From Rotaria macrura (taxonomy: Eukaryota > Rotifera > Eurotatoria > Philodinida > Philodinidae), in the NCBI GenBank assembly GCA_900239685.1, contig OENT01000523.1, positions 1 to 64,000 on the forward strand: a stretch of 64,000 bases of DNA, read 5' to 3'. This document shows, piece after piece, positions 55,501-61,810 of the stretch. The translations under genes and the position numbers were made by a program. Each line of letters starts with the position of its first letter. The first letter of the stretch is position 1. Below the pieces are notes generated by a model. It saw only the letters and a list, made by a program, of their open reading frames with translations. It did no database searches and was not told the origin of the DNA.

Positions 55501-56333
55501 TCGTCTCTCGAGCATAAAACGAAGGCTTCAATTCTTCCTGAAGCAATTGCTAAAACAAATTCCTCGCTCATTTTCTTTTCTGCTCGACTTGACTAAGTTA
55601 AAAACGAACTTTTATCTGTTTGCTCCAATTGGTGAGAGTGTTTTCGAGGATCGACAAAATCGCCTGCTGTCGTTCTGGCTCTTGCTGTGATATATGTGCA
55701 AGAATGTTAAATGCAGGTAATGGAAGTACGATCGACTCGGCTTGGATTGTATGTGTGGCTGCCGTTTGATTAAGTAGCCGATGGAATAAATCCAAGAAAC
55801 GATCTTTCTCGGCATCAGACACCAGCAGATTACAACATAACAATGGAAGATAAACATCCCGACTGATTATATCCATGTAATGGACGGCTTCCTTCGGGTA
55901 CAGTTCAATCAATGCAACGTCTTTTTCTATTAGAAAAACAGCTCATTTTCAACATTAACAAGAGCAACAAGCGTCACGAAAACAAACCGAGATTTTCTCG
56001 TGTTAATTTGTTGGCGAGATTGGTCTTGACGAAAAGAACGACGCGTTGATAGGAATTGAAATCGACGGGAATCGAGTTGAGCGCGGCAAGATGAGACGAC
56101 GACTGAGACAATATGTATAAATGTGTGACATCTTCATTTTCCAAGAATTGTTCGATACTTAAACTGATTAGAAAAGGAAATATTTGTATCAGAAAAAAGA
56201 AAACCATTGCGAGAGTAAATCAAACGAACCGATTGTCGTCGTTTTGAATCAATTGACTGAGAGCATCTCGTTTCGGCTCGAGTGTTCCGATGAGACGAGA
56301 TTCTATCCACTGATAGCGAGAATCTTTTTCCAT
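7806..56333 (-). CDS. Dynein heavy chain with a degenerate AAA1 motor site (58 exons)
   Basis: This is the force-generating subunit of a dynein complex: an N-terminal tail, a linker and a ring of six AAA modules with a stalk that binds microtubules. I recognise the full order: DHC_N1 tail (residues about 190-790), DHC_N2 linker (1,080-1,690), AAA1 (1,880-2,100), AAA2, AAA3, AAA4, stalk with microtubule-binding domain (3,165-3,500), AAA5, AAA6 and C-terminal cap. My model has 58 exons and 4,729 residues, slightly longer than the 4,000-4,600 usual for the family. All 57 intron phases agree and no exon has an internal stop, so it does not behave like a pseudogene. The start at 56,333 follows an in-frame region without an earlier Met and gives the usual acidic axonemal-type opening. 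The tail resembles outer-arm chains (DNAH5/8, DNAH9/17), but some core segments look closer to cytoplasmic dynein 1, so the class is unresolved. Walker motifs are lost in AAA1 and AAA4. Confidence 0.93.
8420..9341 (-). other. Dynein intron 55 (922 nt)
   Basis: Shortest of the long introns. A 65-residue open stretch (9,044-9,241) has no dynein similarity and is skipped by the phase-matched junction of exons 55 and 56. It carries the GAGCAACGGTTTTGA motif at 8,442-8,456, shared with intergenic DNA near 4,660. Confidence 0.7.
10597..13489 (-). other. Dynein intron 52 (2,893 nt)
   Basis: Contains the inverted-repeat element at 11,533-12,333. I recognise nothing else; the open frames near 12,850-13,150 are hydrophobic and unsupported. 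Confidence 0.75.
11533..12333. mobile_element. Non-autonomous inverted-repeat element rich in GGTACC, inside dynein intron 52
   Basis: The ends are inverted copies: CCCTA, a spacer, then GTACTGAATCAAGGGTACC on the left, against CCCTA, a spacer, then GTACTGAGTTCAGGGTACC read inward from 12,333. The arms repeat GGTACCCTGCTG-like units (about 11,572, 11,653, 11,741 and, in the right arm, near 12,213, 12,276 and 12,304), while the middle is AT-rich. No transposase frame is present. It resembles a MITE. A 21-nt match links it to the element at 2,941-4,349. Confidence 0.6.
13490..16996 (-). CDS. Dynein segment: AAA5-AAA6 link and AAA6, exons 50-52
   Basis: Exons 16689-16996, 14273-14402 and 13490-14214 (residues 3796-4183). 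Exon 50 holds the helical link (GALLYSVLQRINLL, NYKFSINIIYKLIDELF; family SLYF....L....YQFSL..F...F). Exons 51-52 give IKIILPQLFSEDRLEFL (family RGLFEKDKL.F) and then WFDSPQ, PLDKLLIIRLLRADYL and ITPGEF, which match AAA6's W.DS, LLLIR.FRPDR and LSPG. Glycine and proline residues of the AAA6 core are poorly kept, more so than in AAA5. The exon 51-52 junction was chosen by phase; the reading LLSTECKAFVSCF just upstream is intronic in this model. Confidence 0.85.
14403..16688 (-). other. Dynein intron 50 (2,286 nt)
   Basis: No recognisable gene, element or tandem repeat. The few short frames have no support. Confidence 0.7.
16997..19987 (-). other. Dynein intron 49 (2,991 nt)
   Basis: Joins AAA5 to the AAA6 link with matched phase. 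It holds plus-sense coding-like patches between about 19,100 and 19,730, listed separately; nothing else is recognisable. Confidence 0.7.
19099..19730 (+). pseudogene. Unidentified decayed coding-like patch in dynein intron 49
   Basis: Plus-sense open patches have protein-like composition, for example an 83-residue stretch at 19,099-19,350 and an acidic run (SEEDEWDGTEKDD) near 19,515-19,550. They do not form one frame and I cannot match them to a family. They may be the remains of a gene or element inserted antisense to dynein, or chance. Confidence 0.25.
19988..20796 (-). CDS. Dynein segment: AAA5, exons 47-49
   Basis: Exons 20546-20796, 20337-20482 and 19988-20282 (residues 3566-3795). 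AAA5 is structural and normally lacks nucleotide. The hallmark PPLIIDPFGQTDQWI (family YPL.IDP.GQA..WI) is clear, followed by IEQSFLSGSKIFIKN, CNPSFRFFIQTEF (family NP.FRLYLTTK) and INCQYSVETLLDDL (family INF.VT..GLEDQLL). The 54-nt intron between exons 48 and 49 is supported because both flanking frames hit stops without it. The sequence just after this segment continues across a 3-kb intron. Confidence 0.88.
20862..22351 (-). CDS. Dynein segment: stalk and microtubule-binding domain, exons 41-46
   Basis: Exons 22195-22351, 21849-22128, 21561-21795, 21391-21500, 21202-21347 and 20862-21131 (residues 3165-3565). The first coiled-coil strand runs through exons 41-42 and the second through exons 44-45, both rich in Lys, Glu, Gln and Leu. 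Between them LIETLDMKSLQELRS matches the family's LNTLDKKSL.ELKS, and exon 43 holds the globular microtubule-binding domain (ADVTWQKGAKRQMANLDRFI, EEQISLI, YHSAVFTLYKWVKRVLQYH). ILLKRVKPLHKK resembles cytoplasmic dynein's MLKRVEPL. The track-binding end therefore looks preserved although the motor site is not. Exon 46 enters AAA5 (AISSAFLIYLGPYTYGFR). Confidence 0.87.
22410..23696 (-). CDS. Dynein segment: AAA4 with lost Walker A, exons 36-40
   Basis: Exons 23542-23696, 23253-23483, 22979-23184, 22618-22775 and 22410-22527 (residues 2877-3165). AAA4 normally binds nucleotide through a GVGGSGK[QR]SL loop. Here the aligned residues (about 2951-2961) read MAEGVLDPSVI, with no Gly-Lys pair. The rest of the module is recognisable: KLTQTYIDAGI, then the strand ILLITEEEF in place of Walker B, LFSLEEE, ENVRVLILMNEVNNK and IYWQHWDTQTL (family IDWF..W...AL). 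The boundary between exons 39 and 40 is uncertain; a read-through of about 30 codons is also in frame. Confidence 0.84.
22776..22978 (-). other. Dynein intron 38 (203 nt) with GAA microsatellite
   Basis: One of two introns in the 200-nt range. An AAG/GAA run of about six units at 22,853-22,870 may explain its extra length over the usual 50-70 nt. Confidence 0.75.
23757..27887 (-). CDS. Dynein segment: AAA3, exons 32-35
   Basis: Exons 27759-27887, 27538-27698, 27344-27470 and 23757-24558 (residues 2471-2876). AAA3 gates the motor through its nucleotide state. Walker A is intact as GERGVGKS (residues about 2533-2540) and Walker B as FVDDLN (about 2603), followed by SLVELLRQHID (family PIELLRQ.ID) and the LWHHELDWIYGKRLIDNID element. 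A Thr/Ser/Ala/Gly-rich run that the family lacks lies at about 24,160-24,280. The exon 33 donor (GTCTGT) was chosen because only it gives the phase needed for exon 34. Confidence 0.88.
24559..27343 (-). other. Dynein intron 34 (2,785 nt)
   Basis: Splits AAA3 just after Walker B, between NLAK and the VELLRQ element. I see no gene, element or array in it. Confidence 0.75.
27949..31130 (-). CDS. Dynein segment: AAA2, exons 30-31
   Basis: Exons 30436-31130 and 27949-28368 (residues 2098-2470), separated by a 2.1-kb intron. AAA2 normally binds ATP without hydrolysing it. The Walker A is retained as GKSQFGKS (residues about 2233-2240), and IYLHLDG replaces the usual IVFDG Walker B. SLFQQGLLNNII matches the family's EWTDGLFS.I stretch. 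A loop that usually holds NGERI between Walker B and the next helix is missing or very short. The end of the segment (YTLLWSFVTHVDL, FDNWWRSTFHNM) matches the helical link into AAA3. Confidence 0.87.
28369..30435 (-). other. Dynein intron 30 (2,067 nt)
   Basis: Splits AAA2. The donor is a strong GTAAGT. The interior has many GATC-containing words (28,600-29,600) but no clear repeat unit or coding sequence. Confidence 0.7.
31131..33605 (-). other. Dynein intron 29 (2,475 nt)
   Basis: Joins AAA1 to AAA2. It contains plus-sense protein-like patches between about 32,050 and 32,840, listed separately. Confidence 0.7.
32050..32840 (+). pseudogene. Unidentified decayed coding-like patch in dynein intron 29
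   Basis: Plus-sense patches read like protein in several frames, for example HKGKCNRRGNHVTGK near 32,200 and YFIGELNRATDIAILS near 32,300-32,350. No family is recognised and no single frame spans the region. It is antisense to dynein. Confidence 0.25.
33606..34612 (-). CDS. Dynein segment: degenerate AAA1, exons 27-29
   Basis: Exons 34382-34612, 34190-34327 and 33606-34113 (residues 1807-2098). AAA1 is the principal ATP-hydrolysing site in characterised dyneins. Homology is clear: ISSFEWASTLKYYSKEQ, then YGYEF (family YGYEYLG), LGSPGG, GRTLFRLECNS (family GR.VLVFNC), FIGLSQ and a FRP-like PDYNHLFVSHLIQSGF stretch. But where GPAGTGKTE should be, residues 1918-1929 read GSPGGNLILNQN, with no Lys or Thr. 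The Walker B FDEFNR is FNHINK (residues about 1974-1979), losing both acidic residues, and the sensor I TMNPGYAGR motif is absent. The frames are open and the flanking splice phases agree. ATP hydrolysis at this site is very unlikely. Confidence 0.88.
34613..38049 (-). other. Dynein intron 26 (3,437 nt)
   Basis: Separates the linker from AAA1. A plus-sense open patch at 34,940-35,152 is protein-like but unidentified. An imperfect copy (18 of 21) of the motif shared by the two inverted-repeat elements lies at about 37,325-37,345, without visible element ends around it. Confidence 0.7.
38050..44708 (-). CDS. Dynein segment: linker (DHC_N2), exons 15-26
   Basis: Exons: 44167-44708, 43802-43946, 43596-43736, 41436-42037, 41209-41380, 41002-41155, 40798-40928, 38798-39134, 38594-38734, 38393-38532, 38234-38330, 38050-38183 (residues 895-1806). 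The linker is the lever that bends over the AAA ring during the power stroke. Diagnostic stretches are RTRHWKQLIRLTGG (exon 20), SKWQTTLQHVEGVLKQWNHV with VQDLWLKIDSF (exon 22) and LIKCEESLRKQI (exon 23). The last exon carries WLMKYPRQTILIVIKIIFT, matching the family's conserved W..KYP.Q....QI.WT element that leads into AAA1; it was located by phase and similarity. Confidence 0.87.
39135..40797 (-). other. Dynein intron 21 (1,663 nt)
   Basis: No recognisable content beyond the phase-matched splice sites. Confidence 0.7.
42038..43595 (-). other. Dynein intron 17 (1,558 nt)
   Basis: Contains a plus-sense coding-like patch at 43,228-43,449 and overlapping minus-sense open frames; nothing else is recognised. 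Confidence 0.7.
43228..43449 (+). pseudogene. Unidentified coding-like patch in dynein intron 17
   Basis: A 73-residue plus-sense open stretch has balanced, protein-like composition (AAAYLLDSQLKPLKTK, IRAYEQFHESCQNSPQE). No domain is recognised. It could be an unrelated gene remnant antisense to dynein, or chance. Confidence 0.22.
44771..56333 (-). CDS. Dynein segment: N-terminal tail (DHC_N1), exons 1-14
   Basis: Exons: 56230-56333, 55988-56163, 55610-55926, 55334-55549, 55114-55262, 54946-55057, 54765-54880, 54483-54683, 51987-52601, 49685-49763, 45384-45562, 45215-45326, 44924-45150, 44771-44849 (residues 1-894). The tail anchors dimerisation and intermediate or light chains. Family signatures seen include LENTLTNWSKQIK (exon 3), the RINKLNNLLVQLDSP stretch (exon 4), LIWQHSHYY across exons 5-6, YYQLEESATSQISDALLQP (exon 10), VNIDNSLERLLREIRYI (exon 11) and EITWKSIHLSDYIEQA (exon 13). 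The exon 8 end is the least certain boundary: a GTCAGA donor is the only one giving the right phase to exon 9. Confidence 0.85.
45563..49684 (-). other. Dynein intron 10 (4,122 nt, the longest)
   Basis: Flanks the 79-nt exon 10. It contains plus-sense protein-like patches at about 46,940-47,820. A GTTCGAATC word near 48,855 (minus) resembles a tRNA T-loop but has no tRNA fold. Confidence 0.7.
46940..47820 (+). pseudogene. Unidentified decayed coding-like region in dynein intron 10
   Basis: Consecutive plus-sense patches look like protein: EHYDHEEEEQVFLFSNIVKE near 47,000, a 76-residue stretch at 47,189-47,419 (LPLDFNETFTVLDVAHGQ), and LLKAAYDFIRNWMSTTELE near 47,710-47,760. They sit in different frames and I recognise no family. 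The likeliest reading is a decayed gene or element inserted antisense to dynein. Confidence 0.3.
49764..51986 (-). other. Dynein intron 9 (2,223 nt)
   Basis: Phase-matched long intron in the tail region. No recognisable gene, repeat or element. Confidence 0.7.
52602..54482 (-). other. Dynein intron 8 (1,881 nt)
   Basis: Carries an ATTT/TTTA tetranucleotide run at 52,621-52,645, only about 20 nt before the 3' splice site of exon 9 on the transcribed strand. A 60-residue frame at 54,168-54,350 was considered as an exon and rejected. Confidence 0.65.
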
Positions 56334-57768
56334 GGCGAGGTTTTTCTCCTTGCTCCAATATTAATTTGAAACGAATGAGAAAGAGAACAGCGACGCCATT
56401 CGCATTTGTTTGTATAGTCAAGTCACCATCGATTGCCTCTCTTCCTTTTCAATTGATCGTTTTCTTTTTCTGTCGACTAGCAAGATGGAGTTACTTGTCC
56501 TTGTTCTCACAAATCAATCAACAGCTATTCATGTACTTCATCATCGTATTTCCTTCTTTTTCTTATCAACCTCTTTCATCTGGAGGTATGCGGGCTAAAC
56601 GTGTTTCCTATCCTGCGCCTCGGTAAAGACGAATTTTTCCCTCTCGCCCACCCCACCCTGTCCAACTTCTACAATTCATCATCCTTGTTCTCGTTCTACC
56701 ATGAAGAGTAGGGTCAGAGTAACCTGTACATCTCTAGCGTCCATGCCCATTCCAGACGTCTCAGTCATCTTGAATACAAGAAAGATCAAATCAGATGAAA
56801 TACTTAACTAAGACCCAGTACAATAACTAAGTAGCACTCTGCTTTCCGGTTTTCCCCTCATTTTCTCACCTAGAAAACTTGTCTAAATCTATTGGAAACG
56901 ACCGATGCGTTTTGCCTTGGACCACTTCGTTATGAGTAAACATTTAGGAATCAATCGACCAATCTCGTTCTGTTAGCTTGTAAAACTGAGCTTCACCTAC
57001 ACTCGGACGACAACTGATGGTTTCTGGCGTGCCAATAGGCGGGAAAATGCGACAAATTCAAAAATCGTACTACGAGGAAACCCAAGATATAGATAGTAAT
57101 TAGAATTACCCTAGGAAAGAACAAAGAGATACGTATCGCGCTCCTACGCTTCAACGGAGATTTTTGCAAGACTTGTAAAATCAAAGTTTTTTGAGAACAA
57201 CAATTGTTTTTCGTGACAGACGGCTCGGGAAAGAATCGATCTAACGTCACTAAATCTGATTGTTAAATGAATCGAATCGAATATATTCGTCAATTCATAC
57301 TTTGCTCTCACGAAGCAAGTAGAAATGACAAAATCAATAAAGTTGACTAAAATTAGCTGCGTTGTTTTTCGTGGGACTTGATGAAGGGCTCCATCGAAAT
57401 ATTTACGTTACAGTAAATTTCGAGTGGAAAGAATTCGTCGATATTTTCATGCGAAGTCAATTGAGATTAGACGGTGAAATATTTGGTCGCATGTTTGATG
57501 TTAAAGGCAATTGTCATCGTTAAAAGGGAGCATCTACGCCCATGACAAGCCTCTAGTGAGACTCAACGGTGAGAAAGAAAAGGAGGAGTCGCTCATCGTC
57601 CGTGCGATATTAGCCCCGTTGAAAGGCAGATTGATGCATATGTATGTCGATTGAAATGATAGGTTGTCTTTTCTTTCAATCAGCGTTTAGAGTTTGTTCG
57701 CAAAAGAGACGAAAATGAGTAAGCAGCAGTGACGCATGATAGATCAATGAAGCGTTGCATTTTGTGTG
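56334..57768. promoter_or_regulatory. Intergenic region between divergent starts (dynein and three-pass protein)
   Basis: The dynein start (56,333, minus) and the membrane-protein start (57,769, plus) point away from each other across 1.4 kb, so promoters for both should lie here. I see no TATA box or CpG cluster that I would assign. Overlapping plus frames near 56,366-56,626 are low-complexity and unsupported. Confidence 0.45.
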
Positions 57769-58304
57769 ATGTTTGCTGAAGCAATAGCTCCCGTCATTGG
57801 AGCTCTGTTCGTGAGTTTCAGCTTAATTAATTTATCGTCGAACATAAATCCTTCTCTTCACTCGTACATGGTATTTATTTGAGAATTTTCAAAGAAAAAC
57901 TTTTCTCTATTTAAAACGCTTCAATTTTATTAGCACGAACTCCTTCGGCAGGTCCAAGAAAATGTTCCTATTAAATTTGTTCGAGACGCGTCGCTGAACC
58001 AAGTTAAAACGATATTCTCCATGTATCTTCTTCTGTCTGGCTTTGTTCTTTATTTTTGTCGAGGTTCGTTCGTCTATTGTTGTTCAATGAAAATCAAAAC
58101 TAAATCGTTTTCCTTCGTCTCGCTTTAGGGATAAAACGTTTGGTCATCGTCATTCCGCTGTCAGTCTTGTTGATCTATTTCATAAAACTGGCAATTGTGT
58201 TCGGTTTAAACATGCCGAATGTCCCCATTTACCTCTTTCTTTTGGTTTCGATGATCGTTATTCTCTTTCACGACTGCGCTCAATTCGACGAGCTTCAAAA
58301 CTAA
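57769..58304 (+). CDS. Small three-pass membrane protein, function unknown (3 exons)
   Basis: Exons 57769-57810, 57934-58063 and 58129-58304 give a 115-residue protein, with matched phases and introns of 123 and 65 nt. It opens MFAEAIAPVIGALF, has a short amphipathic, charged part (ELLRQVQENVPIKFVRDASL), then three hydrophobic segments at residues about 43-57, 61-82 and 88-105, and ends HDCAQFDELQN. I see no signal peptide separate from the membrane segments and do not recognise the family. The stop (58,302-58,304) directly abuts the stop of the convergent 14-3-3 gene. An AATAAA at about 58,450 lies within the antisense 14-3-3 gene, so the two 3' ends probably overlap. Confidence 0.7.
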
Positions 58305-59052
58305 TTAAAACTTCGTTTTTTCGATGTGTTTTGAAAGAGACTTTATTCGATTTAGCTCATATTCACATTCGAGTTTCGTCTCGTCGAGGTCGAGAAAAGT
58401 GCTAACGGCAGTGCCAAGTAGATCTTTTGCTAAGCCATATTCTTCTGTCAATAAAACAAACACCTAAAAACGAACAACCAGTCAACGTTTGATATTTAAT
58501 GGGGAATCGCAACGAAATTCTATCGACTACTAGTGCTTTATTGTATATTACGGACAGATACGTTCGACGGAACGAATTCTGTTGGCAAAGTTCCAATGAT
58601 TGATTGTAAATGTTCAACGATGAATGCATGTGTTCGAGTTTCTTCTCCGATTTCGACGATTGACCCACCAACAAGTGAATATCACCTTTGATTTTAAGGC
58701 ACGAGGCACGAACGTGCGGCGACATCGAGCATTTCGACAAGTACGCGTCAATCAAGAAGAGTATTTTGCTCGAATAAATGTTGATTTCGCTTAAAATCGA
58801 TTCGATGTAAAGTTTAATCGATCGTCTTGTTAGAAAATCCTCGGTTCGAACTAGAAGACGATTTAAGGCCAACCATGAATTGAGTCGGGTTTCAACGACA
58901 TTCATCGAAACCAGGCAAACAACTTGCTCTTCCTCCCAATTAAGATTCATTTCATAATTAGACTCGGCCATGTTCAAGTAAATCAATTCAAAGCCTTCGT
59001 CACACCGGTTCGCCAAATAACAAAGTGACGCTCGAGCAAACATTTCCCCCAT
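58305..59052 (-). CDS. Divergent 14-3-3 protein lacking the phosphopeptide pocket (2 exons)
   Basis: Exons 58531-59052 and 58305-58463 give 226 residues (the usual length is about 245-255). 14-3-3 proteins are all-helical dimers that bind phosphoserine peptides and regulate their partners. The fold signatures align throughout: YLANRCDEGFELI (AEQAERYDEMV), NWEEEQVV (LS.EERNLL), NVVETRLNSW (NVVGARRSSW), LYIESILSEI, SCLKIKGDI (FYLKMKGDY) and SVIYNKALVFVLL (LALNFSVFYYEI). However, the basic pocket is gone: family Lys49 is Met50, Arg56 is Leu57, Arg127 and Tyr128 are Leu127 and Leu128. Only the Asn of LALN remains. The last helices are short. The intron (67 nt) is phase 0. A TTTATT (AATAAA on minus) at about 58,050 may serve as the poly(A) signal, inside the antisense neighbour. 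Confidence 0.82.
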
Positions 59053-61094
59053 GAATGACGAGCGCTTTTATCCTCCTTTCTCAAACAAACAAAAAAATCA
59101 ACTTTGTTTTCAAATTTCGTTCATCATTATTCTTCTTGACTACGCCACTTTTCAACGAAACTCTCATTCTTAGTAGAAATATTTATTAGTCGTGTTTATT
59201 TAGATTTTTCAACAAACTTCATTTGTTTATCGGGGAAACATAAACAGCTCACGCTGGCTCATCAATCATCTTTCTGTTCAATCGTTCATTACGCTGCATA
59301 ATACGACGAAAGACAATCACTGGGGAAATGTGGCGTCTCAAGGTTCTCGGTAGTGTGACGTTACCATCGTAGTTCTTGATCATTCGGGTAGAACAGTTTC
59401 ACGGGCTCAACCAATGGTCTATGTCTCATTATCGGACGAATTAACGATGTACAACTCAGTTGATTCTCACACTTCTGATGTTCTTTTCTAATGTGCAGCA
59501 CGAAACGTGCATCAGGATGAAGAGATCAATGACGGTTCGTTGAAGCTAGTCGATCTTTTTCTCGCCGATCGAAGTTAATCTCACCCTCGGACGCGTTGTA
59601 TTCGAGACAAGGTTCAACTTTTTCTCGAGACAAAATCATACTTTTAACAGAAATAAAACTCTTTCAAAGAAAAGTCCACACTCTGGCATCTTTCAATGAT
59701 TGTCGATGGACAAAGTCAACTCTGAGGTGATTCGTTTATGCGAAACTCGAAAGAACGGCAAACTTTGAACATAAGAAAACTTTCTCTATTTCTGTTTAAT
59801 ACTTTCTCAAGTCTAACTCGAGGATCAGAGTCGGTCGAGTTGTCTTTTTTGATCGATAATTCGAGTCGCCATCACTCCGACTTTGCTTCGAATTCGCTCA
59901 TCAGTCACCGACGCGATAGACAGCGAACATCGGACTACGACAATCGAAATCATCAATGAGATGCTCATCTATGACTATTCTAATGCACGATGTCTCCTAT
60001 TTGGGCACCATCGACGCCACGGCTACTTCATCTATTCACCCAGAGTTTTTCAATCGAATCACGATCAACGTAAACATTTTCGTCTCGGCTTTCACACGTT
60101 ACAGACGGATGTCTTCGAACACAAATCGTCAATTCTATTTTCTATTAGTATCAACAAGCTCAAGACACTGCGTGTATAAGACTCATGATAAACTTATCCT
60201 ATTCTCCGTCTTGGAGGTCAACTGATTTATGTCGATAAACTAATAACTCGTCAATGCTGTGCATCGATCCATTCGAGAAATCTGTTGTTAGCGAAAAATA
60301 ACTAAGAGGATTGGTTTTACTCATGCAAACTTCTAAGAATAAGCACACGAATTGATCTTTAATGAACAGATTTCTCTTTATGTTGACATTGAATTTCGAA
60401 GTTTGTGTTTGAATTATTTCGGGAAGTCGTTTTTGTTGACGAAATACGATTCTATTCCGCTAATTTGCAACGAATATACTCGATTCTTATATTGACACTC
60501 GATCAGAGGAAAACCAGTCGGACTCGGAGAAGCAACTCACCCGTCTCTCTAATGACTTTCTTAAACCAAGATGAGAATCACAAGCATATTCCAGGAAGAT
60601 CAAGACAAGCCAACATTGGAATTAAATATGAACGGGTCTACACGGCTGATCTTTTTATTTTTAGTTCAGTTTTCTCTCAGAAAATACCTGCTCCTGCTCG
60701 CATAAGAAATCGATTTCCACCATTGGAGTAAGACCTCGAGCGAGCCAACTGTTACGACCAATGCAGTAGAACTACAGAACAACGTTTTCGAAGACTTCTA
60801 TAAATCAGTGGAATATTCGCGAAAAACTTTGTCTTTCGTTTCAGGGATAACTTCGAGACATATGGTGAAGTGGCGTGACCGACACTTGTGATCCGTGTGC
60901 TCGTCTCTAATCGTGTTTAATTTTGAGGTTGCACTTCCGTCTATGTCAGCAGGAGAAGTTAACATTGATAAACGAACAAGATCTGAGAGGAAACTGTCGC
61001 TCTTGTTTAGAATGAAAGCATGAGGAAGACGAATAACTGTTAAAATAGTAAAAACGGATAAAAAACATTTATTTGATGAAACGTAAACAAAGGT
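59053..61094. other. Intergenic between 14-3-3 start and TRIP13 end
   Basis: Upstream flank of the 14-3-3 gene and 3' flank of TRIP13. The open frames on the plus strand (59,738-60,225 in three frames; 60,405-60,731) have no recognisable domains and look like chance. No RNA gene or repeat is seen. Confidence 0.5.
61068..61073 (-). terminator. Poly(A) signal of the TRIP13 gene
   Basis: AATAAA on the minus strand, about 22 nt after the stop codon of the TRIP13 exon. This implies a very short 3' UTR. Confidence 0.6.
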
Positions 61095-61810
61095 TCATTG
61101 ATTGTTAAACTGCTGTAAATAATTATTTGTATTTTTATGGTAAACTAGTTGTTGATGCATAGCTTTGAAAAGTTGTTCGGGATGAATACAATGATCGATC
61201 TGTTGAATGTGTGAGAAAGCGATCATCGGCAGCTTTCTCAGTGTCCTCCCGCTGAGCCCCTGACTCAGCTTGGCTAAATTGCACAGTTTATCTTTCAATT
61301 CTTCGGGTTGAAATTTGGACTGGATTAAATTTTTCTCGATTAATTCATGGAAACAAGCTCGGTATATGTTATACGTTGTTTTGATCGACGGTGGCCCGAT
61401 GAACAGTATCAAGTCCGATCGATCAATCAAGGCCTGATCGATGATTTCAATTAAATTCGATGTCGTTAGTATAAGAATATTTGAATATGACTTTAACCGG
61501 TCGATCTGTGTTAGCAGCGTGTTAACGACGCGCAACATGTCCGACGGCTCATTCGACGACAATGACGACACGCGTGAGAGAGACAAAGATTCAATTTCGT
61601 CGATTAGAATAATAACGAATGTCAACGGATCGTAACAGATTCGAGTTATGTCGTCGAAGAATCTTGACAGATTGTGCGAAGATTCTGAGAACCACTTCGA
61701 GAACAACGAGCCGGCATTTAATTCATAGAAATAAAATCTATTGAACAGTTCTCTCATTCGAATTGACACCTTTTGAGCCAAACCTTTGCATAATGTTGTT
61801 TTACCACAAC
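61095..61810 (-). CDS. TRIP13: TRIP13/PCH2 AAA+ ATPase, last exon (5' part missing)
   Basis: TRIP13/PCH2 is a hexameric AAA+ remodeller that opens HORMA-domain proteins (MAD2, meiotic HORMADs) in the spindle checkpoint and meiosis. This exon encodes 237 residues beginning inside Walker A: GCGKTTLCKGLAQK, with the preceding GPP expected in an upstream exon because the exon starts at phase 1. The rest is textbook: the pore-loop region SLFSKWFSES, Walker B VIILIDEIESL, EPSDMLRVVNTLLTQID, sensor I ILTTSNL, DRSDLILFIGPPS and sensor 2 GLSGRTLRKLP. All catalytic residues that can be seen are kept, in contrast to the neighbouring dynein and 14-3-3. The start at 61,810 follows a TTTAG splice acceptor. 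I found no upstream exon before the window ends, so the last intron exceeds 2.1 kb or the gene is truncated. Confidence 0.93.

Noticed and set aside
7806-56333. The dynein as a pseudogene
   Set aside because: All 58 exons are open, every intron has usable GT/AG sites and all phases agree. Random decay over 14 kb of coding sequence would not leave that, even though key motifs are gone.
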